A stretch of 64,000 nt of DNA. Origin: Acidimicrobiaceae bacterium (GTDB taxonomy: Bacteria > Actinomycetota > Acidimicrobiia > Acidimicrobiales > RAAP-2). Under the pieces are notes generated by a model that ran no database searches, was not told the DNA's origin, and saw nothing but the letters and a program-made list of their open reading frames with translations. The stretch spans positions 62,001 to 126,000 of the forward strand of contig DAHUZK010000008.1 of the NCBI GenBank assembly GCA_027306605.1. Direction: 5' to 3'. Of this stretch, positions 25,069 through 34,363 are shown one piece after another; position 1 is the first letter of the stretch; every line of letters begins with the position of its first letter. The position numbers were made by a program, and so were the translations under genes.

Positions 25069-26220
25069 ATGACAACACTGCGGACGATCGACGTGGACCA
25101 GCACCTCTTCGAATCGCGCACCACGTGGTCCGAGTACATCGACCCGGCACGGCGCGATGACGCGCTCTCCATCACCGACGACGAGAACGGGTGGCCCTGG
25201 CTGACCTGGCGTGGCGACCGGCTGACACCGCTCGAGGTCCCGATCCCGGAGCACCCGGCGCTCGTGGGCGAAGACCGCCTCCGCCGTCTCCGCGGTGAGA
25301 GGGCGCCCGCCTCGTTCGACGACCTGGTGCCCGACTCCTATCGCGCCAGTGACGCCCGCCTGGCATCCCTCGACGACGTCGGGTTGGATGCGGCCGTGCT
25401 GTTCCCGAACTTCGGGCTGCTCTGGGAGCAGCGCCTGGCGTCGGATCGACCGGCGCAGCGTGCCAACGCGCGGGCCTACAACCGCTTCGCCGCCGAGCGG
25501 TGCGGTCAGGGAGCCGGCCGTCTCTTCGGCGTGGCACACGTCCTGCTGCACGACCCCGACTGGGCCGTCGAGGAGATCAAGCGGGTGCGCGCCGACGGTG
25601 TCCGCCTCGCCATGATCGCGCCGGCTCCGGTGGACGGGAAGCCCCTGTCGCACCCCGACTTCGATCGCGTGTGGGCGGCTTTCAGCGACGAAGGTGTGGC
25701 GCCCGTGTTCCACGTGTCGGAGTTCGAGAGCCCGCTCCATCCTGCGTGGCGTCAAAGCGAGCAGGAGGACGGCGACCAACTCTTCGACTCGATCTTCCTC
25801 TACCTCGCCCCCGCCGTGGCGCTGGCCAATCTCATCCTGCACGGCGTGCTCGAGCGTTTCCCCCGGCTCCGCATCGGCGTGATCGAGCTCACCGCCAGCT
25901 GGGTGCCGCACTTCCTCCTGCACATCGACGGTGCGTCGGACTTCTACACGGCGCGCCACGGGGAGCCCTTCCGCAGACTGGCCGAGCGCCCGTCCACCTA
26001 CTTCCTGCGCCAGGTACGCGTGGCGGCCCTGCCCTACGAGATGCCGAACCGCCTTGTGCCCAAGGTGGGGGGAGAAACGTACATGATCGGCAGCGACTGG
26101 CCGCACGCCGAAGGCGTGGCCAACCCGATGGCCCAGGCCGAGCGCGCCGTGGCGGGCCTGGCAGAGCCCGCCCGGGGGAACCTGTTGGGAGCCAACGCTG
26201 CATGGCTCCTCGGCCTGTGA
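25069..26220 (+). CDS. Amidohydrolase family 2 metal-dependent hydrolase
   Basis: Cytoplasmic TIM-barrel hydrolase or decarboxylase of the ACMSD/amidohydrolase_2 group. The usual D-x-H-x-H opening is altered: TIDVDQHLFE keeps only one histidine at that position. The middle histidine is in VFHVSEFE and the late catalytic Asp in IGSDWPHAEG, a signature also seen in 2-pyrone and aromatic-acid (de)carboxylases. At 383 residues it is normal. ATG 25069 has GGAGGGA just upstream. The two overlapping VOC genes that follow suggest a catabolic module for a ring-cleavage product or similar. Substrate unknown. Confidence 0.82.
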   Translation: MTTLRTIDVDQHLFESRTTWSEYIDPARRDDALSITDDENGWPWLTWRGDRLTPLEVPIPEHPALVGEDRLRRLRGERAPASFDDLVPDSYRASDARLASLDDVGLDAAVLFPNFGLLWEQRLASDRPAQRANARAYNRFAAERCGQGAGRLFGVAHVLLHDPDWAVEEIKRVRADGVRLAMIAPAPVDGKPLSHPDFDRVWAAFSDEGVAPVFHVSEFESPLHPAWRQSEQEDGDQLFDSIFLYLAPAVALANLILHGVLERFPRLRIGVIELTASWVPHFLLHIDGASDFYTARHGEPFRRLAERPSTYFLRQVRVAALPYEMPNRLVPKVGGETYMIGSDWPHAEGVANPMAQAERAVAGLAEPARGNLLGANAAWLLGL

Positions 26221-26711
26221 CCATCGACCTCGAAGCGGCCGCCGCCGAGCGGGAGCGCCTGCGCAGGGCCTACCTGCGCGAACCGGCTCGGCGTCCCGCC
26301 TCGACGGCGCGCGGCGTCCACCACCTCGCCCTCCTCTGTTCCGACGTCGAGCGCACCATCCGCTTCTACCAGGACCTGCTGGGCTTCCCGCTGGTCGAGC
26401 TCTTCGAGAACCGCGACTACAGGGGTTCGACCCATCTCTTCTTCGACCTCGGTCACGACAACACGCTGGCTTTCTTCGACTTCCCCGACCTCGGGCTCGG
26501 TCCCTATGCCGAGGTGCTCGGCGGTTTTCATCACCTGGCCATCTCGGTCGACCGGCAGCAGTGGGACGCGGCCAGGGCCCGGCTCGAGGCTGCGGAGATC
26601 CCGACGCAGATCGAGAGCGAGATCTCGCTCTACTTCTCGGATCCCGACGGTGTGCGCCTGGAGCTCATCGCCGAGGACCTCGGGTCGCTCTACGGCACGC
26701 CACTGCACTGA
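26217..26711 (+). CDS. VOC family protein (glyoxalase/dioxygenase fold)
   Basis: The 164-residue protein carries paired beta-alpha-beta-beta-beta modules: GVHHLALLCSDVERTIRFYQ opens the first, GGFHHLAISVDR the second, and YFSDPDGVRLELI holds the last metal ligand (Glu). Putative ligands are the two HH pairs and the terminal Glu, as in extradiol dioxygenases and glyoxalase I. An extra N-terminal helix of about 30 residues precedes the domain. GTG 26217 sits in the stop of the upstream amidohydrolase gene (GTGA), and the next VOC gene begins at its own stop codon. Reaction not identifiable. Confidence 0.87.
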   Translation: MTIDLEAAAAERERLRRAYLREPARRPASTARGVHHLALLCSDVERTIRFYQDLLGFPLVELFENRDYRGSTHLFFDLGHDNTLAFFDFPDLGLGPYAEVLGGFHHLAISVDRQQWDAARARLEAAEIPTQIESEISLYFSDPDGVRLELIAEDLGSLYGTPLH

Positions 26712-27094
26712 TGGCCGTCACCGGCCTGGCCAACCTGGCCGTCAAGGTCGCCGACCTCGAGGCTGCCTGTGCCTGGTACCGCGCCGCGGGGGCCGCCGTC
26801 AGCGACCCGGTGGAGTGGGAGAACGGGCGACGCGCCGACGCGCAGCTCGGCGTCCTCTCCCTCACGTTGTTCACGCATGCCATCTACGAGGACGCCTGCG
26901 CCTTGCCGGACGAGACCTTCTTGCACCCTGCGCTGTTCGTGGACGACCTCGACGCCGAGCTGGCGCGTCACATCGTCCTGTGGGGTCCCCGCACCGTGCA
27001 GGGGACCTTCGGGACACGCCGCATCGCGTTCGTCGAGGCGCCCGGCGGCATGCGGCTCGAGTTCATGGAGCAGGTCGAACCTCCGCCCGGCTGA
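26711..27094 (+). CDS. VOC family protein, small
   Basis: A 127-residue single-module-pair VOC protein: GLANLAVKVADLEAACAWYR opens it, and IAFVEAPGGMRLEFME closes it with the conserved Glu. Compared with its neighbour, the first ligand position holds Asn rather than His (LANLAV) and the mid-protein ligand is a His in FLHPALFV, so the metal site may be incomplete or different. ATG 26711 uses the last base of the previous stop (TGATG). It probably acts with the preceding two genes in one short pathway. Confidence 0.83.
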   Translation: MAVTGLANLAVKVADLEAACAWYRAAGAAVSDPVEWENGRRADAQLGVLSLTLFTHAIYEDACALPDETFLHPALFVDDLDAELARHIVLWGPRTVQGTFGTRRIAFVEAPGGMRLEFMEQVEPPPG

Positions 27095-27180
27095 ACGGTC
27101 CCGCGCCGGCCGCACCCTCCCGGAGCGCGGTCCCACGTGGTGTGACAATGCTTCCACACCCATTGCACAGGAGGACGCGC

Positions 27181-27675
27181 ATGAGCACCACTGACGCTGC
27201 GGCGCCGATCACGCCCAGGCACGGTTACACCAAGGACGGGACGCCCGTCTACGGACGGACCCACCACTTCGCCAAGACGGACACGGCTGCGCAGCGGGTC
27301 AACGCAGCCGTGGGCCTCAGGATCACGGTGCTCGTCGGAACGATGTGGTGCGCCTACGTCTTCGCGGCGATCGCGCTCATCTCGCTGCCCGACAACATCC
27401 ATTCGACGCAGCTCCTGATCCTGTGGATCAGTTCGAGCTTTCTCCAACTGGTGCTGCTGCCCATCATCATCGTGGGCCAGAACATCCAGTCACGCGCTGC
27501 CGACGCGCGGGCCACCAAGACCTTCGAGGACGTCGAGGACGCCCGCAACAAGATCGAGCATGCGATCTCGCTGCTCGACATCCACACCGAGGGCGGGCTC
27601 CACGACGCCGTGCAGGTCATCGTGGACGCCATCAACGGCCAGGCGAGCCCCGCCGGGGCCGGCGCCACCACCTGA
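27181..27675 (+). CDS. Two-helix membrane protein, DUF1003-like
   Basis: The 164-residue protein has two hydrophobic helices (about 47-69 and 78-98) separated by a short loop. A charged, probably coiled-coil stretch follows (SRAADARATKTFEDVEDA, about 103-120). The pattern LPIIIVGQNIQSRAADAR after the second helix recalls DUF1003 proteins (QNRQxxRDR). Function unknown. A clear AGGAGGA ribosome site lies 6 bases before ATG 27181. It is probably monocistronic; the following gene is convergent. Confidence 0.65.
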   Translation: MSTTDAAAPITPRHGYTKDGTPVYGRTHHFAKTDTAAQRVNAAVGLRITVLVGTMWCAYVFAAIALISLPDNIHSTQLLILWISSSFLQLVLLPIIIVGQNIQSRAADARATKTFEDVEDARNKIEHAISLLDIHTEGGLHDAVQVIVDAINGQASPAGAGATT

Positions 27676-27687
27676 CTGTGGCCGACC

Positions 27688-29205
27688 CTACGCGTCCTCG
27701 AGCTCGAGGGCCCGTGCGGCACGCTCGCCGCCCTGTGCCGGGGCCCGCAAGTCGCGCAGGGACGGCAGGGTGACGAGAGCGACCGCCGTGGTGACGAGCA
27801 GCACGATGGCCGCGATGGTGAAGGAGAGGGCGTAGCCGTCGGTGAGCGCGGCGGCGTTGCGGGCGGGCGTCACCGCGAGGTGGCCGAGAGCGCTCGAGGT
27901 CCGGTTGGCCGCCACCGTCGCCAGTGCGGCGAGCCCGATGGAGGCGCCGACGGTTCGCGACGTGTTGAGCAGGCCGGAGGCCAGACCCGCCTCCTGGCGC
28001 GCCACCCCCGCTGTCCCGGCGACGGCGATCGGCGTGACGGCGAGGCCCATTCCGAGACCGATCAGCACGAACGGACCCAGGAGGTCACCGACGAAGGTGC
28101 TGCTCGGCGTGATCAGCGCCAGCCAGGCCAGCCCGGCCGCAGCCGTCAGCGTCCCGAGCAGGATCAGCGGACGCGGTCCGAAGCGGGGAACCAGTCGCGA
28201 GGTCACCTGCGCCCCCGCCGCGATCAGCAGGGTCTGCGGCAGGAACGCCAGTCCGGCCTGCAGCGGGCTGTAGCCGAGCACGCGCTGCATGTAGAGCGTC
28301 TCGAAGTACCAGGACCCGAACAGGGCGCCGAACATCATGAACATCACGACGTTGCCTCCGGCCACGGAGCGCGAGCGGAAGATCCGCAACGGCACGAGCG
28401 GTGCCTTCGAGAAGCGACCCTGGAGGACGAGGAAGACGGCCAGGAGCGCCACGCCGAGAGCGAGGGGGGCGAGGACCTGCGGCGAACCCCACGAGTAGGT
28501 CTCGGTCCGGACGAGGGCGAACACCACGGCGACCAGCCCGGCGGTGACGGTCACGGCACCGGCCAGGTCGAGGTGCCGATGGGCCATGTCCGCCCTCGAC
28601 TCGGGCAGGTGGCGCCGGGACAGGGCGAGGGCCACGACCCCGACGGGCACGTTCACGAAGAGGATCCACCGCCAGGTCAAGAAGTCCGTCAGGACGCCAC
28701 CGAGCAGAGCGCCGGCCGAGGCGCCGGCCGAGGACACCGCGCTCCACGCTCCGAGGGCCCAGGTCCGGGCCGGCCCTTCGGGATAGGTGGCGGTCAGGAT
28801 GGTCAGCGTCGCCGGGGCCAGGATGGCGGCGCCGATGCCCTGGAGGGCCCGCGCCGCGATGAGCCAGGCTTCGTTCTGCGACAGACCTCCGAGGAGGCTC
28901 GACGCGGTGAAGACGGCAAGGCCCAGCAGAAAGATGCGACGGCGTCCGAACAGGTCGGCCGCCCGGCCACCGAGGAGCAGGAACCCGGCAAAGGTCAGGG
29001 TGTACGCGTTGACGACCCATTGCAGGTTGGTGGAGCTGAAGTGCAGGTCGCGCTGGATGGACGGCAGCGCCACGTTGACGATCGACGCATCGAGCACGAC
29101 CATGAACTGCCCGATGCAGACAAGGGCAAGGACGAGCCACGACGGCACCCTCCTGCCGTCGTCGAGCTCGAACATGAGGCCGTGCCGGTGGTGGTCGGTT
29201 TCCAT
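27688..29205 (-). CDS. DHA2 family MFS drug:H+ antiporter, 14 transmembrane segments
   Basis: A second EmrB/QacA-type exporter, 505 residues. MVVLDASIVNVALPSIQRDL is motif D1, LGGRAADLFGRRR is motif A with the standard Arg-rich loop, and GASAGALLGGVLTDFLTWRW contains motif C. It differs clearly from the first exporter at 17283 (not a recent duplicate). The N-terminus METDHHRHG is histidine-rich and cytoplasmic. No regulator lies next to it; the gap to the exonuclease gene upstream (29206-29453) could hold promoters for both directions. Confidence 0.9.
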   Translation of the reverse strand: METDHHRHGLMFELDDGRRVPSWLVLALVCIGQFMVVLDASIVNVALPSIQRDLHFSSTNLQWVVNAYTLTFAGFLLLGGRAADLFGRRRIFLLGLAVFTASSLLGGLSQNEAWLIAARALQGIGAAILAPATLTILTATYPEGPARTWALGAWSAVSSAGASAGALLGGVLTDFLTWRWILFVNVPVGVVALALSRRHLPESRADMAHRHLDLAGAVTVTAGLVAVVFALVRTETYSWGSPQVLAPLALGVALLAVFLVLQGRFSKAPLVPLRIFRSRSVAGGNVVMFMMFGALFGSWYFETLYMQRVLGYSPLQAGLAFLPQTLLIAAGAQVTSRLVPRFGPRPLILLGTLTAAAGLAWLALITPSSTFVGDLLGPFVLIGLGMGLAVTPIAVAGTAGVARQEAGLASGLLNTSRTVGASIGLAALATVAANRTSSALGHLAVTPARNAAALTDGYALSFTIAAIVLLVTTAVALVTLPSLRDLRAPAQGGERAARALELEDA

Positions 29206-29453
29206 GGATCTCCTCGGACGAACGCGTGCGGACTCGGGGCCCCACTGGCGAAGGCAACGTCTACCGGCGGTGCGCTATTCCCACCGTACGAGCGGGCGTG
29301 GCGCTCGTCCGGCGGGGATCGGACGTGGGATTCCGAGCTGCAGATGCGGTTCTCTCGGTCTAGTCGCCGGGTGTGACGATCGTGACCGCCGGGCCGGGAC
29401 ACCTGGTGGTGGACGAAATCGGTCCCCCGGACGATGACAGACTCGGGGCCGCC

Positions 29454-30329
29454 ATGAAGGTCCATCTCGTCGACGGCACCTACGAGCTCTTCCGCCACTT
29501 CTTCGGTGCTCCACCGCACCGCAACGAAGCCGGCATGGAGGTAGCCGCGGTGCGCGGTGTCGTGGGCTCGGTGCTCCAGCTGCTGGGCGAGGGGGCGACG
29601 CACGTCGGCGTGGCCACCGACCACGTGATCGAGTCCTTCCGCAACGAGCTCTGGCCGGGGTACAAGACGGGCGAGGGCATCGACCCCGACCTGTGGTCGC
29701 AGGCATGGCCTCTCGAGGAGGCCCTGACCGCACTGGGCGTGGAGGTCTGGGCGATGGTGGACCTCGAGGCCGACGACGCCCTGGCCAGCGCGGCGGCGGT
29801 GGCGGCCGACGACCCGACCGTGGAACAGGTGGTGATCTGCACGCCGGACAAGGATCTGGGGCAGTGCGTGCGGGCCACGCGGGTGGTGCAATTCGACCGC
29901 CGCCAGGGAGTTCTGCTCGACGAGGAGGGCGTGGTGGCGAAGTTCGGCGTCCCCCCCGGATCCATCCCCGACTACCTGGCCCTGGTGGGCGACAGCGCCG
30001 ACGGCTTCCCCGGGCTGCCGGGGTGGGGCGCCAAGTCGGCCTCGAGCGTGCTGGCCCGCTGGGGGCACATCGAGGACATCCCGCCCGACCCTTCCCGATG
30101 GGAGGTGACGGTCCGAGGCGCGGCCAAGCTGGCGGCGACGCTCGACGGGGCGCGTGACGAGGCGCGGCTGTTCAAGGACCTGGCGACGCTGCGTGTGGAC
30201 CGCAGCCTCCTCCGCACGGTGGGGGACCTGCGTTGGGAGGGGCCGACCGCAGACTTTGCCCGGGTCTGCGCCGATCTCGACAGTCCGGGTCTCAGGCGCC
30301 GCGCCGAGGCCCTCGCCGCCGGTCGCTGA
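29454..30329 (+). CDS. 5'-3' exonuclease / flap endonuclease domain protein
   Basis: This resembles the 5' nuclease domain of DNA polymerase I, as a stand-alone protein of 291 residues. HLVDGTYELFRHFF matches the opening metal-binding Asp (usually VDGxxLxxR), and LEADDALASAAAVA with VICTPDKDLGQ are the central acidic clusters. GDSADGFPGLPGWGAKSAS is the H3TH motif that binds DNA. The expected lysine/arginine arch residues are partly replaced. It may process flaps or Okazaki ends, or be specialised in repair. ATG 29454 (MKVHLVDG) is chosen over upstream GTGs because it starts right at the domain. Confidence 0.85.
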   Translation: MKVHLVDGTYELFRHFFGAPPHRNEAGMEVAAVRGVVGSVLQLLGEGATHVGVATDHVIESFRNELWPGYKTGEGIDPDLWSQAWPLEEALTALGVEVWAMVDLEADDALASAAAVAADDPTVEQVVICTPDKDLGQCVRATRVVQFDRRQGVLLDEEGVVAKFGVPPGSIPDYLALVGDSADGFPGLPGWGAKSASSVLARWGHIEDIPPDPSRWEVTVRGAAKLAATLDGARDEARLFKDLATLRVDRSLLRTVGDLRWEGPTADFARVCADLDSPGLRRRAEALAAGR

Positions 30330-30451
30330 TCGACGCCCTCCGCCCCTCCGGCGGCCACCGCCGGGTCACCGCGCTCTCTCCGGGGTTCTCGGTCGCGGTC
30401 ACGTCGATCCCGAGCGAGCACGAATGGTGCCGGAGGACCCAGGAGCGAAAG

Positions 30452-30536
30452 CGGAGGGAGTGGGATTCGAACCCACGGAGGCTCGCACCTCGCAGCTTTT
30501 CAAGAGCTGTGCATTCGTCCGCTCTGCCATCCCTCC
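30452..30536 (-). tRNA. tRNA-Ser (anticodon TGA)
   Basis: On the minus strand the acceptor arms are GGAGGGA and TCCCTCC, with discriminator G. The anticodon stem is CAGCT/AGCTG with loop CTTGAAA, so the anticodon is TGA. A long variable arm (GCGAGGTGCGAGCCTC region) and the T-arm GTGGGTTCGAATCCCAC confirm a class II serine tRNA of about 85 bases. CCA is not encoded. Confidence 0.95.
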
Positions 30537-30567
30537 GGACACGTTCATGCTAGGTGACGGTCCCGTC

Positions 30568-32418
30568 TCAGGACCGCCTGGGCACCGGCTCCTTCGCATC
30601 CCGGGCGCGGCTGCGTTGCCGGCCCCGGGTCGCCTGGTCGAGCACCACCTTGCGCAGCCGCACCGCAGCGGGTGTCACCTCGACGCACTCGTCCTCGGTG
30701 ATGAACTCGAGCGCGTGCTCGAGCGAGAACCGCATGGCGGGCGTCAGGCGCTCGAACTCCTCGGCGGTCGAGGAGCGCATGTTCGTGAGCTTCTTCTCCT
30801 TGGTGGGATTGACGTCCATCTCCTCGGCGCGAGCGTTCTCGCCGACGATCATCCCTTCGTAGACCTCCTCGGCCGGGCCGACGACCATCGTCCCGCGCTC
30901 TTGGAGGTTCATGAGTGCGAACGTCGTGGTGACACCGCGGCGGTCCGCCACCATCGATCCGTTGCGACGCGTGCGCAGCTCGCCGTGCCACGGCTCCCAA
31001 CCGTCGAAGACGTGATGGAGAATGCCGGTGCCGCGGGTCTCGGTCATGAACTCGGTGCGGAAGCCGATGAGGCCGCGGGCGGGAACCCGGTAGTCGAGGC
31101 GCACCCAGCCCGTGTTGTGGTTGACCATCTCGAGCATGGTCCCCTTGCGCAGTGCGAGCAGCTGTGTCACGACACCGAGATACTCGTCGGGCACGTCCAC
31201 GCTCACGCGTTCCACCGGCTCGTGCACCGTCCCGTCGATCTCACGCGTCACGACCTGCGGCTTGCCCACCGTGAGCTCGAAGCCCTCCCGGCGCATCGTC
31301 TCCACCAGCACGGCCAGCTGGAGCTCGCCGCGGCCGAGGACCTCCCACATGTCGGGACGCTCGGTCGGCCCCACCCTGATGGCGACGTTCCCGATCAGCT
31401 CGGCGTCGAGGCGTGCCTTGAGCAGCCGGGCCGTCAGCTTGGTCCCGTCCTGCCCGGCCAGCGGCGAGGTGTTGATGCCGATGGTCATGGCCAGGCTCGG
31501 TTCGTCGACCGTGATGGCGGGAAGTGCCCGCGGCCGCTCGGGATCGGCCAGAGTCTCACCGATGGTGACCTCGGCCAGGCCCGCGACCGACACGATCTCG
31601 CCGGGGCCGGCCTCCTCGGCCGGCACCTGGTCCAGTGCCTCGGTGACGTAGAGCTCGGTGATCCTGGCCCGCTCGACCGAGCCGTCGAGCCGGCACCAGG
31701 CAATCGCCTCTCCCTTGCGCAATGTGCCGTTGTACACGCGACACACGGCGAGACGGCCGACGTAGGGTGACGCCGAAAGGTTGCACACCAACGCCTGAGT
31801 CGGCGCCGCATCCTCGAAGGACGGAGCCGGCACGTGCGCCACGATGGCTTCGAACAGCGGCTCCACGTTCTGGCCGGCGACACCGGGCTCGGTGCTGACC
31901 CAGCCCGCCTTGGCGTTGGCGTAGAGGATCGGGAAGTCGATCTGGTGCTCGTCGGCATCGAGGTCGAGGAACAGCTCTTCGACCTGGTGCACGACCTCGG
32001 CGATGCGGGCGTCGGGCCGATCGACCTTGTTGACGACCAGCACGACGGGGAGGCGCGCCTCGAGCGCCTTGCGCAGCACGAAACGCGTCTGGGGGAGCGG
32101 CCCCTCCGAGGCGTCGACCAGCAAGAGGACGCCGTCGACCATGGTGAGGCCCCGCTCGACCTCGCCGCCGAAATCGGCGTGGCCTGGGGTGTCGACGATG
32201 TTCAGCTTCACACCACCCCAGCGCACAGCCGTGTTCTTGGCCAGGATCGTGATGCCCTTCTCCCGTTCGAGGTCCCCCGAGTCCATGACACGGTCGGTCA
32301 GCTCCTGATGGGCGCCGAAGGCGCCGGTCTGACGCAACAGCGCGTCGACCAGCGTCGTCTTGCCGTGGTCGACATGGGCGACGATGGCGACGTTGCGGAT
32401 GTCTTGGCGGATTCCCAT
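30568..32418 (-). CDS. typA: Ribosome-associated GTPase TypA/BipA
   Basis: A translational GTPase related to EF-G that acts in 50S assembly and stress adaptation. G1 is [10 protein letters not shown]2 includes EREKGITI, G3 is [10 protein letters not shown], and G4 is NKVDRPDAR. The BipA-specific C-terminal domain follows, with [17 protein letters not shown] and [20 protein letters not shown]. At 616 residues it is full length. ATG 32418. It is the last gene of a minus-strand run, 34 bases after an unknown gene, and tRNA-Ser follows downstream. Confidence 0.97.
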   Translation of the reverse strand: MGIRQDIRNVAIVAHVDHGKTTLVDALLRQTGAFGAHQELTDRVMDSGDLEREKGITILAKNTAVRWGGVKLNIVDTPGHADFGGEVERGLTMVDGVLLLVDASEGPLPQTRFVLRKALEARLPVVLVVNKVDRPDARIAEVVHQVEELFLDLDADEHQIDFPILYANAKAGWVSTEPGVAGQNVEPLFEAIVAHVPAPSFEDAAPTQALVCNLSASPYVGRLAVCRVYNGTLRKGEAIAWCRLDGSVERARITELYVTEALDQVPAEEAGPGEIVSVAGLAEVTIGETLADPERPRALPAITVDEPSLAMTIGINTSPLAGQDGTKLTARLLKARLDAELIGNVAIRVGPTERPDMWEVLGRGELQLAVLVETMRREGFELTVGKPQVVTREIDGTVHEPVERVSVDVPDEYLGVVTQLLALRKGTMLEMVNHNTGWVRLDYRVPARGLIGFRTEFMTETRGTGILHHVFDGWEPWHGELRTRRNGSMVADRRGVTTTFALMNLQERGTMVVGPAEEVYEGMIVGENARAEEMDVNPTKEKKLTNMRSSTAEEFERLTPAMRFSLEHALEFITEDECVEVTPAAVRLRKVVLDQATRGRQRSRARDAKEPVPRRS

Positions 32419-32452
32419 GGGGGAGCCAACGATAGAGGACGCCGAGCCGCGG

Positions 32453-33256
32453 TCAGGCCGCCCGCCGGATCCCTGGTCCCGGCACGGTCAGCACCGTGGC
32501 AACGGCGCGTGCGGCGAGGACGAGCACCGCCGGCTCGGGTTCCATCCGGACGACGTGGCCCGATTCGGGCCACCAGCCGACCACCCGGCAGGGCGCCGCC
32601 GCTGGGGCGCGCAAGGCCTCGACCAATGCCACGAGCGCCAGCTCGGCCCGCACGGACTCGCGTCGTGGCCCGGTGAGCACGACCAGATGGGCACCGTCGA
32701 CACGCACTTCCGCCCTCCCGCGCAGCGCCAAGAGGGCCGAGTGCGGGCTGTCCCACCAGTGATCGCGCCCGATGACGGGAGCCTCGGAGAATGCCGCCCA
32801 GTCGAGCGCGCACCACAATCGGGTGGCCCAGGTCACCGCCTCGGCGCCGACGGCGGCCACGGCGCCGGGCGGCAGGCCCGCCAGCCAGTGATCGAGCCGC
32901 GAGGTGCCGGCTGCACCGTCTCGGACCCAGGCCGACGCCTGCTCCAGACGCTGGCGCACGGCGTCGAGAGGAGTGCGCGTCCGCGCCTCGGCCAAGGAGC
33001 GGACGGCGGCCACCCCCAGCGAACGGCGTGCCGTGCGCGCCGTCCAGGCGAATGGCTCGACCACCGACGAGGACCCCGCCTCGGGACCGTAGGCCAGCCG
33101 CACGTCGTGCTCCGTGACGCGGAAGCGGCCCGCGCCGGCGCGGCGGACGGCCACGTCGGCCAGCACGGCGCGGGCGTCGCGCTGCGCCGCGGCCCACGCG
33201 GCAGCGTCGGGCGACGGGTGGGGTGCCAGCAGCATCTCGCTCAACGACTCACCCAC
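32453..33256 (-). CDS. Unrecognised protein, 267 residues
   Basis: I do not recognise a family. The protein is Ala/Arg/Val-rich with many predicted helices (e.g. PDAAAWAAAQRDARAVLADV) and a tryptophan-rich middle (WATRLWCALDW, RDHWWDSPHSALLAL). Its C-terminal half alternates strands and helices (VDGAHLVVLTGP, RAELALVALVEAL, RVVGWWPESG, LVLAARAVATVL), suggesting an alpha/beta domain. GTG 33256 overlaps the upstream gene by 8 bases; ATG 33235 is an alternative. Tight coupling with the nuclease-like gene implies a joint function. No signal peptide or membrane segment. Confidence 0.6.
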   Translation of the reverse strand: MGESLSEMLLAPHPSPDAAAWAAAQRDARAVLADVAVRRAGAGRFRVTEHDVRLAYGPEAGSSSVVEPFAWTARTARRSLGVAAVRSLAEARTRTPLDAVRQRLEQASAWVRDGAAGTSRLDHWLAGLPPGAVAAVGAEAVTWATRLWCALDWAAFSEAPVIGRDHWWDSPHSALLALRGRAEVRVDGAHLVVLTGPRRESVRAELALVALVEALRAPAAAPCRVVGWWPESGHVVRMEPEPAVLVLAARAVATVLTVPGPGIRRAA

Positions 33257-34106
33257 CTTCGACGTCCCCCAAGCCGGCCAACCAGGCCGCCACGTGCCCA
33301 GCCATGGCGCGGAGATGCTCCTCTCGGACGTCCTCGACACCGTAGAGACCGGTCGCCGGCTCGAGCAGGGCCAGGCGGAAGGGAGGTGCGCCGCCGCGCA
33401 GCGTCTCGAGCAGTGCCAAGAAGTGCAGGGACCTGCGCTGCCGCGCCCGGTCACCCATGGCCAGACCGAGCGCGCACAACGACGCGGAGCCCGGACGGGG
33501 CAGGCCGACCAGGAGGTCGAAAACCCCGTGGAGCACCACGCGCCCTCCGGCCAACGGTATGGCGACGTACTCGTCGGTGCGGGGGAACCAGGCAGGGGCG
33601 AAGCTCGGGAGGAGCGCGGTCAGAGCTCGCACGTGACGTCGCAGTGCGTCGGCCAGGGCGCCTCGCTCCGCGTCCTCGAGGGACGCCACTTCCTCCGCCA
33701 CCGATCGATCCCCTGCCGCGACGAGCGCGTCCAGCGCGTCACGCAAGGGAACGTCGCCCGCTCCGGTCTGGACCAGCTGGCGGAACGCTGCGTGCACCAC
33801 CTGGTGGAGAAGGCGGTCGACCGGCGTGCCCATGGTTCCGCCGCCCTGCCCTTCGGCGTCGGACCCGAGCAGCCGCCGGGGGCCGAGGAGGACCGGGGCG
33901 CCGTGGGGCATGCCGCGTGTGGCCTCGTAGGCCGCGTCTTCGAGCCACGCCCGGAGTCCGCCGGCCAGGCCGGGGTCGAAGCGGGGCCGCGCCCGGGTGT
34001 CACCGCGCAGCCGGGCCAGCAGCTCACGCCCGCCGCCGGCGTCCCCGGTCGCCCTGTCGCCGGCGGGGGCTTGCCGGCACGGTCCGGGCGGCGCGACGAG
34101 GAGCAT
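33249..34106 (-). CDS. Possible RecB-like (PD-(D/E)XK) domain protein, degenerate
   Basis: A 285-residue protein without a certain family. VDRLLHQVVHAAF resembles the helix that opens Cas4/RecB-type nucleases (often with a catalytic His). VVLHGVFDLLVGLPRP resembles the strand with the metal-binding Asp. RSLHFLALLETLRGGAPPFR resembles the helix after the catalytic core, which in active enzymes carries Q-x-x-x-Y. The expected E-x-K between them reads CALGLAMGDRARQRR, so the site looks incomplete and it may be inactive. ATG 34106 is the chosen start (MLLVAPPG). It leads the operon with the 267-residue gene. Confidence 0.5.
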   Translation of the reverse strand: MLLVAPPGPCRQAPAGDRATGDAGGGRELLARLRGDTRARPRFDPGLAGGLRAWLEDAAYEATRGMPHGAPVLLGPRRLLGSDAEGQGGGTMGTPVDRLLHQVVHAAFRQLVQTGAGDVPLRDALDALVAAGDRSVAEEVASLEDAERGALADALRRHVRALTALLPSFAPAWFPRTDEYVAIPLAGGRVVLHGVFDLLVGLPRPGSASLCALGLAMGDRARQRRSLHFLALLETLRGGAPPFRLALLEPATGLYGVEDVREEHLRAMAGHVAAWLAGLGDVEGG

Positions 34107-34156
34107 CGGGGCACTCTGCCCACGGGGTGTGACACCTCCTCTACCCTGACTGGTGC

Positions 34157-34363
34157 ATGACCGCCGCCCCCGCGCTTCTGGCATCGGCCGGCAACGCCGC
34201 CTTCTTCGTGATCTTCGGCCTCTTCGTCGTGGCAATGGTGGTCCTGGTCGTCGTCGTCGTCGTGTGGGCGGTGCGCCACGACCTCGCCGGGCGTCGCGAG
34301 TGGCGGAGTCGCCACGAGGGGCGCCTGCCGTGGCACGACGACCCCGAGCAGGGTCACCGATGA
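34157..34363 (+). CDS. Small single-pass membrane protein
   Basis: A 68-residue protein with one long hydrophobic segment (FFVIFGLFVVAMVVLVVVVV, about 16-36) followed by a basic and acidic cytoplasmic tail (RREWRSRHEGRLPWHDD). No family recognised. It overlaps the patatin start by ATGA (34360-34363), so it may help place or regulate the phospholipase at the membrane. The short gap upstream (34107-34156) separates it from a divergent operon. Confidence 0.65.
   Translation: MTAAPALLASAGNAAFFVIFGLFVVAMVVLVVVVVVWAVRHDLAGRREWRSRHEGRLPWHDDPEQGHR

Noticed and set aside
24016-26106. Reverse open frame of about 696 codons opposite pheA and the amidohydrolase
   Set aside because: No family features; both plus-strand genes are clear.
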